Assembly (NCBI GenBank): GCA_019096065.1
Contig: JAGUCH010000004.1
Coordinates: 372,001-436,000 of the forward strand
Source of the DNA: Paracyclopina nana
Taxonomy: Eukaryota; Arthropoda; Copepoda; Cyclopoida; Cyclopettidae
Direction: 5' to 3'
DNA: 64,000 nt
Shown: positions 21,667 to 31,381 of the stretch, in pieces
Layout of the letters: each line of letters opens with the position of its first letter
How positions within the stretch are numbered: position 1 is the stretch's first letter
The notes under the pieces: model-generated
The model's database searches: none
What the model saw: only the letters and a program-made list of their open reading frames with translations
Told to the model about the DNA's origin: nothing
Program-made: the position numbers and the translations under genes

Positions 21667-23653
21667 TCACTGTTTCTCAATCAAAAGCTCCAGGATGTCT
21701 TGGACAATGTCAGCAGAGTTTGCTCCTCCTTGGCCTAGAGGAGCCAGAGGTTTGAAGGAGGTTTGTCTCATCATAGTTGAGGTCCTTTGTAAAATGTTGG
21801 ACATTGTGGCAGAGTTGGTCTGGAGAAAGGTAGCAAACTCTCCAGCATGCTCCATAAGCTGACGCCTTCTCACAATCTTGCACAATTGATCAACAATTTC
21901 AGGGCTGAGCTTTCTAAAGTTGCAGCTGCATTGGGAGTGAGCACACACTTGGATTTCCACAGGGATTGGCTTTGGCTTGCAAATGTTCAAAATACAGCAT
22001 AGGGAGTCCAGTGCTGACTCCACATTGATGATATGCTGAGCTTTGTTGACCAGCCCCTAAACAGAAGATTTTATATATTAGAATTTTTTTGGCCTACACT
22101 AACAAGAAACTTACCTGAATGTGGCTGGATCTTCTGAGATCTCCAAGGTCAGAGACAATGATGGCAATGATCAAGTTGAGCAAAACCAATGATCCCATAA
22201 TGATAAGGCCAACAAGCAAAGCGAGAGTAAATGCCAGAGCATACTTGTCACCAGCATGGGCAGAATACAATTCAGCAAACTCTAGTTCTCCCAGAGCCAT
22301 GACAAGTGTTTTGAAAATGGCCTTTATGGGATTTTCAAAGTTGTCATTGTCAGACTGGTGGTGCATGATGAAAAATCCAAAGGCGAAACCAATGACAAGT
22401 ACCATGAAACTGAGCAGTGTTTTGAACAAGTGGCTTGTGATGGTATAAAACATGAGTGATATAGATCCTCCCAGCCTAGGATACCTTCCTATTTGTATAA
22501 GTAAACTTTGTTTTATGATTTCACTGTATTCAAAGGCTGATCCTACCTAGGAGAAAAACAAGCTCCAAGTAGGCTAGACAGATTCCAAGGGCAGAAATCC
22601 ATTTCATGGCATACAAGTCACTTTGAAATATCAAGCCAAAAAAGGCAAGCATGAATATGAGCAATTCCAGCCAGTTTTCCAATTCTTTCAAGTATCTCCT
22701 TGCCCCCAGAACCAGAAGTTGGAACATTTCATAGGTGAACAGGACAATCAAAAAGAAGACAAAAACCACCTCCAGGGCACAAGTCAGGCTGGGATCAGCT
22801 CCACAAGTGCCAAAGGTAGAATGTGAGTAATTGGCAGCAATTTTCTCTGGCTTCTTTGTGAGAAACTGATTTGAGCCAGGGTCAACCTCTGATGGAAAGA
22901 CAATTCTATCAATGTCCACAAGAAGGTTGGACAATTTGAGGTTGCCAACAGGTTCACTTTCCTGCCTGTAGAAAATATTGCCTGTAGGAACAAGGCAAAA
23001 GTTTACATATGTGTACAACTCTAAAATTTGTGGTTAGAGTTGTGTTACCCAGAAACAGGGAGTATGCCAACAGAAACAGGAGGTAAATGATGAAGTTGGC
23101 CATAAAGTACTTCTTCACCCTCCTCCATTTGACATCCAGAAAAGTCTCAATCACAGGGTGAGTCAGTAAAGCTCTAGTGGTGGGTGTTTTGAAATCAATC
23201 AGATCTTTGATGATGGAGGTCTGCTTGCTGGACTTTTTGGCAATCAAAGGGCCCAAGTCCACTTTAATGTGGGACTTGATGGAGTTGACATTCTCATCCC
23301 CACCCCTAGACACACTTTCATCCAGCTTTTGCACAATAATCTGATCTCCATTGGTGGCATGCTTCAAAATGGCCCCATAGACTGTCTGAATTTTGCCTGG
23401 GTCACTTTTGCAGTAGCACAAATCTCCTAATTTGGCCAAAGTGAGTCAACATTGAATAGCTAATTACTTTCAGGTGACTCATACCCAATTGTATGTCTTG
23501 CAATTGCTCCAGAATTTCAGCATGGTTCTTCTCCTGAAGAATATCCCCCAAATTGATGGGTTGGAAGTGGTTGGACCGGTTAAATCCAACCTTATTGGCC
23601 ATGAAAGAAATGCTGCTTTTAGCAGCTGGATTTGGAGCTGCTGGTTCTACCAT
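21667..23653 (-). CDS. TRPA-type cation channel lacking ankyrin repeats
   Basis: Minus-strand exons 23653-23485, 23426-23049, 22981-22547, 22488-22115 and 22056-21667 join in phase to 581 aa. The pre-S1 segment 'ALLTHPVIETFLDVKWRRVK', S1-S4, 'YPRLGGSISLMFYTI', the pore region 'NPIKAIFKTLVMALGELEFA' and S6 'LVLLNLIIAIIVSDL' are those of arthropod TRPA channels (painless/pyrexia-like). These are Ca2+-permeable channels opened by heat or chemicals. Family members normally carry 8-17 ankyrin repeats before S1. Here the ATG at 23653 is followed by only about 140 residues before S1, an in-frame stop lies 11 codons upstream, and the next gene begins 330 bp away on the other strand. Either the repeats were lost or an ankyrin part lies elsewhere. 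It ends 16 bp from the convergent ferric reductase stop. Confidence 0.82.
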
Positions 23654-23982
23654 TTCTGCTACTTGACTAGCTGCAGCAAGCAGCTAAATCTTCTTTATTT
23701 ATGCTCTATGACTGACTAGTGATTCAGGTAAAAATCATGCCATGCATTGTACTGAAGGACTTGTACAAATGCATGGCAAGGTTCCTTTTCATGATCTTGG
23801 CAAAAGAAAGGCTCTTCAGCTGAGAAAGCAAAATTGTGAAAAAACATGACATTATGACATTATTGACAGTAACCTGCATGAAAGCTAATTACTCCTTTTT
23901 ATAAATAGCAGCCAATTTTGAGGCCAAAAAGTAATCAAGGCTTGTCAATAGATTGGCAGTAGATTGACACAAGCTGGCAAAA

Positions 23983-24624
23983 ATGGCTGGACTCATTAAA
24001 ATAATTTTTGCTCTAACTTTGATTGTTGTTGGAGTCTCTTGTCAATATCCAGATGAAACTTTTTTCAAGAGGACCATTGGTAACATAATTAATGCATAGA
24101 CTTACTTATAATTTCATCTATTTGATTTCAGATCATCCTAATAGGCCAGAGCAGCATCCAATGAAATTCAATGAAGCAATTGCCATGAAAGGCATGAGTT
24201 TGGAAGGTAAAAAGGGAAAAAAAAGTTTAACCTATCTCATGAATGTATTTTTTATAGATGTAAAGGCTGCCTATGAAAAATTTGCTGGAAGTGAGTTAAA
24301 ACTTAGAGAGTGTGTAAAGAGATAAAATTACTTTTGACTTTTCCAATCATTTCAGTAGCCAATGCTGATGCCAAATCCATTGGAACCAAACCAGATCTAG
24401 CCAAGTTGACAGAAGCTAAATATCTCTTTAAGCGTTGCATTACTCTCACTTCTCTAGCAGATAGCCCAGAATGTGTATGATTTTGACAGTCATCCTTTTG
24501 CTCAAATGATTAATGATTCCATTGTTCATAGGAAAAGGTCATGGAGGCAATTGCAAAAAAGGACTCAACTTCAACTGAAGAGCCTGAAGCCAAAGATGAT
24601 GTAACAAGTCCAACTGAGGGTTAA
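23983..24624 (+). CDS. Small secreted protein A (tandem paralogue)
   Basis: Five short exons: 23983-24079, 24132-24206, 24258-24290, 24356-24474 and 24532-24624 (about 138 aa). It has a signal peptide (MAGLIKIIFALTLIVVGVSCQ), then 'FNEAIAMKGMSLE', 'AAYEKFAG', 'NADAKSIGTKPDLAKLTEAK' and 'FKRCITLTSLADSPEC', and ends with an acidic Thr/Ser tail. The exon pattern, phases and motifs match the gene at 25033-25669, so the two arose by tandem duplication. There are few cysteines (two in the mature part). I do not recognise the family; a helical secreted ligand-binding or effector-like protein is only a guess. Confidence 0.75.
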
Positions 24625-24752
24625 AATACTTTTTAAAAAAGCCAATTTAATTTTGAATGCTTCTCACAATTCATCTGAATGCAATGTTTTTATCTTTGTT
24701 CCATTATTCAAGTTAGTGCTAAAAATAAAATAAAAATCAATGGATCAATATT

Positions 24753-24803
24753 GATAGCTCAATGGCTCAATGGCGAGAGGTTCCAAGTTCGAATCCCGTT
24801 CCA
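24753..24803 (+). other. tRNA-like A/B-box fragment
   Basis: 'tagctcaatggctcaatgg' resembles an RNA polymerase III A box (twice), and 'ggttccaagttcgaatcccg' is a good B box / T-arm. The A-to-B distance is too short for a tRNA, and no anticodon arm or acceptor stem can be folded. It looks like a deleted tRNA or the head of a tRNA-derived SINE. The rest of 24625-25032 is 3' UTR and promoter sequence. Confidence 0.4.
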
Positions 24804-25032
24804 TGATGCCTTTTCTTGTTTATAATAACCAGATATTTTCAGTTTGATCATAGTGACTCACAGGTTTATGTATTATAGCTTTTTCATACTAGAATAACCA
24901 ATTAATTAGCTTTTATTGTGAAAAAATGAAAGCTTGGTGCTTCACCAGAGAGTTGCTTTGCTCAGTATCATTAAAACCTTGGCAAGCACCAAACAGACCT
25001 TTTAGCAGATTAATTGACATAATCAATGCAAA

Positions 25033-25669
25033 ATGACTGGACTCTTTAAAATACTCTTTGCTGTCACAATGATTGCAGCTGCCTCAAGTCAATATACAGG
25101 AGAAGAAGGTTTTCTTTTTGATGGGAACATTGGTATCTTAAAGCATCATCAAAGAAACTTAAAAGTTAAGGCATTTTTTGTACTAGATCTTCCTACACAT
25201 CCAGCTGATTATCCAAAGAAATTCAATCTTGATGAAGTCATGATAGGCATGACTTTGGCAGGTAATTTGAAATGCCTTTTCAATTATCATTAAAACTTGA
25301 AAAGTTGTTCCACAGAAAGAAAGAATGCTTTTGAAAAATTTGCTGGATGTAAGTGCTTTCTTATATAAACCACAAAAATTGAGCAATATGCAATTTTAGA
25401 TTCAGACAATGCTGATGCAAAATCTATGGTAACCAAGCCAGATATACACAAGCTGACAGAGGCCAAATACATGTTTAAGCGTTGTATTACTCTCAATTTC
25501 CCAACAGATGACCCACAATGTGTATAATATTGTTACATTTAGGATGATAAGGTATTGCCATTTATTCTATTTTGCACAGGCTAAAGTTTTGGAGGCAATT
25601 GGTAGCAAGGATTTATCTTCAACACAAGAGCCAACAGATAAAGATGACAACATCACAACTGAGGGTTAA
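25033..25669 (+). CDS. Small secreted protein B (tandem paralogue)
   Basis: Five exons: 25033-25132, 25187-25261, 25316-25348, 25400-25521 and 25580-25669 (139 aa). It has a signal peptide (MTGLFKILFAVTMIAAASSQ), then 'FNLDEVMIGMTLA', 'NAFEKFAG', 'NADAKSMVTKPDIHKLTEAK' and 'FKRCITLNFPTDDPQC', with a Thr/Asp-rich end. It is collinear exon by exon with protein A. Each gene conserves a 33-base third exon, a strong sign that both are real genes despite unremarkable coding statistics. The function is unknown. Confidence 0.75.
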
Positions 25670-26052
25670 AAAATGAAATGAAACTAATTTCAATACTTCA
25701 ACTTATAACTATCAATTCAGCTTTTCAAATATAACATAATTTTCTCTTCAAAATGCAAAGAGCTAATCATGCTATGGACTTTTTGCCAATTACAGCAGAA
25801 ATAATTTTCCTCTTCCTCTCCTTTAGAACCTTAATTGGTTTGCTAATTATGCTAGCTTATTAAGGCTCCCACATAAAAAGTAATGGCTACAGAATCAATA
25901 ATGTATTTTTCTCCTCATTACAGTATTTTCCTTAATGCTAGATATTACAATAAAAATGATGATCATAAGACTTTTGGCTTCATCACTGAGTCAGCTGCTT
26001 TTCATAAAAGGTTCTTGAGCAATTGAGTCCTTTGTGATATTTTTTTTCATTT
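25670..26052. other. Intergenic, AT-rich
   Basis: AT-rich spacer between secreted protein B and the 3' end of the glutaminase homologue. It contains AATAAA-like motifs (for example near 25950) but I see no gene. Confidence 0.55.
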
Positions 26053-28243
26053 TCATATTATATCACCATAATGGTAGCTCTCAGCCAAATCTAAAGGGAA
26101 GCTAAATCATGTGTTATTAAGATGCAAGTCAAAGGAAGTAAGCAGGGTTCACCTTGGTCAAAAAATTGTTGCTCATAGGGATTCTCCTCCTTGCCAGCAT
26201 TTGGATGAGTTTCAATGTACTTTTTGATGAACCAAACCACATCTGGGTGCCTGTGCCTCATGGCTTCCGACAATGGAGATTGCTCCCACCTTTTCAGTTT
26301 AAAATCATTTAAAGATAACAATGGATTACATCAAATGATTTATGCATTCATGCAAACCTGTCTTTAGGATCAGGATCAACTTTGGCAACTTCAAGCAAAA
26401 ACTTGACGCATTCCAAATGACCCTCAGCTGCTGCTAGGTGCAAAGGCGTTCTTCCATCATAGTCACACATGCTCATATCCAAGTCACTCAAAAAAGCCCT
26501 ACTCAAATCAGTCTAAGAAGGCTGTTAGTTTCAATTTTGTCTTTGACTGACCTCCTCAGAAAGGCTAAATCTCCATTGGCAGCACCAAACAAAAGCTGAA
26601 TTCCCAATTCATTGGCAGTGAAGAATTTCTTCAAAGTAGGATCAATCTTTTTGTTGCATCCATGATAGCCAATGTTGTCATACTTGTGGAATTGGTACAA
26701 TTTTATCAGCTCTTGGCAGAACAAGACACCTCGCACTGTATTATTGATTTTATCCAACTTGGGGGAGAAAATCGTGATTCCTGCCACATCAGGAATGACA
26801 AGCATCATTGCTCCAGAAATCCCAGAAATGGCTGGCATTCCAATCTGTAGAGAAAAGGTTTTAAAACGATAAGCATCAAGATAGTGGGCTGGTGTGTACA
26901 TTGAATGCAAATTGGCCAGAGTAAATGGACATTCCGCATGAGCTCATCAAGGCCAAAACATGTCCCACAGGATCAGACCTGAGAACCCTTTCACCAGTGA
27001 TGGGGCAAGTGCCACCATTTGCCAAAGTGCCGGCCATAACCGCCAAGCTCTCACAGTTCATTTCAAGAGAGTTCATCTACAAAATAGAAATCATGATTTG
27101 TTGACTAAGCGTGTAAGTGGGACAATGTCAACATGCCTGGAAGTAAAATTCAAGAATTTTCTTAATGTCAGCACCAGGTGGGAAACATTTGTTCTCTCTC
27201 ATAAAGTAGGCAAGCGAAAAGTCTCTGTCAATGCAGGTTTTTTCGGACAAGAAGATGGAGTTGTTGAATTGTACCAGCTCTCCCCCAGCCATCCGTTCAA
27301 AAATGTTGACAACATATTCATATTTGCGAGCCAAGTCATCCAATTCTGGTTTCACTTTTTGTAGCAACAGTGAAGCAGACATAATCCCTCCAGAGTTGAC
27401 ATATGGATTGAACGGCTTGTCTATAACAGAAGGGTTTAGTTACATAACAGAAAGCTTGTATTTAGGCAGTAAGCTCACTATTGTGATCCAGGACAATTTC
27501 ATTGAATTTTCTGCCAGATGGTTCCCTGCCTTGATATTTATGGACCTCTTCATCCAACTCATTCAGGGTGATTCCATATGAAATGGTCCTGCTGATGGAT
27601 TGCATGCTAAAAGGAGTTGTCGAGTCTCCAATTGAAAATCTTTGTCCATCAACGGTGCAAATGGAAATACCAAACTTCTCCTCATCAACATGGTTGAGGT
27701 TTTTCAAGAAGGCATCAGGTTGGCCTTCGTCAATTTTCTTCAGCTTGTTGTAGATGTCGGTGATGTTTTCGCAGAAAGCATCAAAAGCAGGAATGACCAG
27801 CCTATTTTGGAAGGCTTTGGTGATGAAGACAATGTTTTCGCTCAAGACTGTCTTGAAAGTGGCAGGATCCAGCTTCAAGTTGTCAAAAGTTGGAGTGGTT
27901 GAGAGTGATTGGAGCAGTCCATACATGTTGCGTAACCTGGGGTCACTGCTTCTGATTCCAAGTTTTTGCAGCTCCTAAGTAGAAGCAGAATTCAAAGCAC
28001 TAGCTTGAAAAGTTTAAAACAGAAACTCACATCATAAAAGGTCTTGATGCAAGCTTTGCCATCTTCTTTGCGACACATGTCCATGATGGTCACAATTTGC
28101 TCTTCAACCCTATATAAAAGATTTCTTTTATGTATGAGTTATGTATACAAACTTTCTTAGCTTTACTTTTCTCCAGCATGAGAGCCTTCAGATTGGTTGC
28201 TTCTTTCCACAAGAGTTGGCTCATTTCCATTATGAAAGTCCAT
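26053..28243 (-). CDS. Glutaminase homologue with altered active site
   Basis: Minus-strand exons: 28243-28167, 28109-28031, 27974-27479, 27420-27137, 27076-26900, 26844-26548, 26512-26358, 26289 to about 26142, and a probable last exon ending at 26053. The fold is a beta-lactamase-like glutaminase with C-terminal ankyrin repeats, as in human GLS/GLS2 ('[16 protein letters not shown]', '[11 protein letters not shown]', '[10 protein letters not shown]', '[15 protein letters not shown]', '[13 protein letters not shown]', '[17 protein letters not shown]'). Against GLS, the catalytic Ser is kept (QSISR) but the catalytic Lys three residues on is Arg. The ligand Asn of 'DRNF' is Asp (DRDF), and the Tyr of 'CGMYDFSGQ' is Ser (CGMSIYSGQ). 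Loss of normal activity is likely. No mitochondrial targeting sequence is evident. Intron 4 appears to use a GC donor (27136-27135), and intron 6 is only about 35 bp. The last exon is the least certain part. Confidence 0.85.
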
Positions 28244-29364
28244 TTTTCACCTTTCTATGGGTCACTTCACACTGAAACACCAGTGGTGAATTCACAGAGA
28301 CCAAAAAGCCACCAGATAAGTAGCTTGTGTGTCTTCAACTTCCCCACCAGCAATTGAAGCCTCAAGCTTTATTTTAAATTAACATCAACTAGTTAGGAGT
28401 ACGCAGCAAAGAATGGAGCTTTAATGACCTGGATGATTTGAGTGAAACATGTTACACCATTAAATCAGCATTTCAAGTGCACTATGGGGCATTTGGGGAA
28501 GAAAAGTTAATTGCAAAAAGAAGCACATTAGTAGTCAACAAAAAAACTTTTTTCCAATTTCCATTAAATTCATCAAAAAACATCTGGCCTTCGGCATTTG
28601 GCTTGGCTCCGCTCAATTGCAATATTTTATGACTAAAAAATGAAGGAATAACCAATCCACAGTGGGTCAAAAAGCCATTTTCACGCGCACGAGAAAATCC
28701 GCCAAATCGCCCGAATTCTCATTTAACCACCAATTTTCAAATTCTAATTGGGTTGACTTCTAGGCAATGAAAAGAGCCAAAAATGGTTTGAATTGACAGA
28801 TACATATTCAAATTAGCTTGAAAAAGTGTTCAGCAAGAAAAATGGTAGAATAGCCATTTTTGGCCATTTTTTGGGCATCCATAACTTTTGATTTGGAATC
28901 GAATTGAATTGTTCTTTTATGACAGAGGTCAATCAGACCCCATTTAATGATTATTCATCAAAATTGGCTTCGGAAATTTGCGGACTTGGGAGCCCAGAAT
29001 GTTAGTTTTTAGCTTACGGCCCTATGAAAATTGACTCCTGCGATTTCGCGAGTTTTTTTCCCGTGCGCGTCCAGAAGGCATTTTGAGCCACTGTGCAATC
29101 TGAAAATGGAATTTTGCATTGGTTTTGTTTTAGGCTGGTGGGGCGCTGGCGTACGGAGAAAAACCTGGTCTGGGGTCTCAATTACTTTGCTATACTTTAC
29201 AATGCTGTAGTGGTTTTGTTTTAAATGAGTTCAAGCTGCGTCGTTGACAATTGACGTCATAACTTGTCCTATCAAAATAATGGGCCGAAAGCGGTCAAGC
29301 ATTTCCATTCTGATTTGGAATGGAGATAGGACACATGTCCAAAAATGTGATACCTTTTTCTGGC
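28244..29364. other. Non-coding stretch before satellite block
   Basis: No gene is recognised. There is AT-rich sequence with short simple motifs. A 14-base 'ctgaaaatggaatt' near 29099 recurs inverted near 38040, just outside the other flank of the satellite block, and may be chance or an outer terminus. Confidence 0.5.
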
Positions 29365-29499
29365 AGTGGCCAGGTGTCCAGCGACACAGAAATCGCGAAA
29401 TTTGTGCTGTGCAGTTAGGCTCAATAGTCTTAACCAAGTAAGTGCACGCCCCACGTCCATATAGAGACACAAACATCGCGAAATTTGAAACTTTTTGTG

Positions 29500-30070
29500 G
29501 CGCAGTGGCGCAGGGGTCAACAGCCATTAATAAAGTCCACAAACACTTGTGGCTTGTGGGCGTGTGAATGCCATTTTTTATTTGAAACCTCATGTGGCGC
29601 AGTGGCTCAGTGGCGCAGGGGTCAACGACCATTAATAAAGTCCGCGCGAGCTATTGGCGGGCATGTGAATGCCTTTTTTAATTTAAACCTCATGTGGTGC
29701 AGTGGCTCAGTGGCGCAGAGGTCAACGACCATTTAATAAAGTCTGCGCGCGCTATTGGCGGGCATGTGAATGCCTTTTTTAGTTGAAACCTCATGTGGCG
29801 CAGTGGCTCAGTGGCGCAGGGGTCAACGACCATTAATAAAGTAAGCGCGCGCTATTGGCGGGCATGTGAATGCCTTTTTTAGTTGAAACCTCATGTGGCG
29901 CAGTGGCTCAGTGGCGCAGGGGTCAACGACCATTAATAAAGTACGCGCGCGCTATTGGCGGGCATGTGAATGCCTTTTTTAGTTGAAACCTCATGTGGCG
30001 CAGTGGCTCAGTGGCGCAGAGGTCAACGACCATTTAATAAAGTCTGCGCTCGCTATTGGCGGGCATGTGC
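29500..30070. repeat. Tandem repeat, 100-101-bp unit
   Basis: About five copies of a unit containing 'catgtggcgcagtggctcag', 'tggcgcaggggtcaacgacc', 'attaataaagt', 'gctattggcgggcatgtgaa' and a T-run. 'gcatgtgaat' recurs at 29661, 29762, 29862 and 29962. The Gly-rich 'ggcgcagtggctcagtggcgcag' looks like doubled pol III A boxes, but no B box is seen, so promoter activity is uncertain. Confidence 0.9.
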
Positions 30071-30132
30071 ATGAGCTACGACAACTTTTTTCGTAAGGTA
30101 AGACAAGTAAGTTACGAAAAAGTTGAGTTGAT

Positions 30133-31257
30133 GAACAGGGCATTAATGTCTTATGTTTTCTTAAACTTAATAATCTTAGGTTACTTTCAGTTTGTTAGGT
30201 TACAAAAAAGTAACTTAATGCTAGCTACTTAGACAAAATCCATTTTTAGCTTCTTAGCTAAGTAGCCCTATATGTATAAGCCGCGATTTCATTGGAGACT
30301 GAACTGTGAATTCTTACTAAGACTAAAATGACTTGTGTTATGTTTAATAGTGTTAAGTAACATTCAGATAGTACACGTTTACAAGGCTGTTGTCATATTG
30401 CCGGAAAAAGCTAAACTAAGGTAAAATTAGATAAGCTAAGGTAAAAATTACATAAGCATGCAGTTAAGTAGAAGTACCGCACGATGCGCAAGTTCTCTCT
30501 CTTCCCAACCAGAATTTTTCCCCAGTTTTCTTAAAGTTATTGTAACGTGTTAGCACTCCTTCGTTTTAACCAGGTTGAGTTTATGTCGTTATGTAACATT
30601 AACTTCCATACCACCTAAGTAAAAAAATTAGAAAAAATCTAACGTGACACGGAAAATGGGTGTTTTCGATTTTACCTAGGTGTCAAGGCAGTTAATGTTA
30701 CATAATGACTAAAACTCAATGTTGATAAAACGTACAAGTTTCACTGAGAGTTTTTTTGGCGTATGAGGGCTCAGAATTTCTGGTTGGGTTGCGAACCCTA
30801 GGGTGTTCATCTATGCCTCGTTTCCTTAAAATCTTACGACAGCCTTAAACGAAATGCTTAAGTTTTTGTACTTCTGACTAATCAAAACACTTCTAGCTCA
30901 TATGACCAAAAGAGGTCGGAAAAGCGGTCTAACTGAAGCTATGAAAAGTGATTAAAAATGATCAGTTCAGAAAAAGGTGGCTTAAGTAAAACGCAATTTG
31001 ACGGAAGGAAAACCTTGGTAGGCGAACACAGCATAAATGAGTAAACATTTCGCATTGCGTTATACTTCTACTACTAAACTGCTAATAAAACGCGAAATTC
31101 TTGACCACCAAGTCAATTTTGATTCAAAATGTCAGTTGCAGTTGATAGTTTGAGTCAAGTTGACTATTTTCACTCAACTTGAGTTTGCAAGAGCAAAAAC
31201 TTGCGCATCGCGTTATGCTACTACTAAATTGTGGACAAAGGCTAATGCCCTGTTCAT
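30133..31257. mobile_element. Putative non-autonomous DNA element with foldback core
   Basis: 'atgaacagggcattaa' (30136) and its inverse 'taatgccctgttcat' (31243) bound the region like terminal inverted repeats. Inside, 30562-30604 pairs with 30690-30732 as a long imperfect foldback, extended outward by 'cccaaccagaatt' (30506) and its inverse near 30785. A 23-base inverted pair also lies at 31196-31218 and 31331-31353, beyond the right end. There is no coding capacity. The terminal sequence resembles the 'ggccctgttcacctgg' ends seen in the aminopeptidase intron. Confidence 0.5.
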
Positions 31258-31381
31258 GTACGCCCCAAACTCCAAAAATGCAAGAAAAACACCTCAAGGA
31301 AAGGAAAATTTTATTAGCAATTAATTAGAAGCATAAGGCGATGCGCAAGTTTTCGCTTTTGCGAATTCAAATTGAGCAAGG

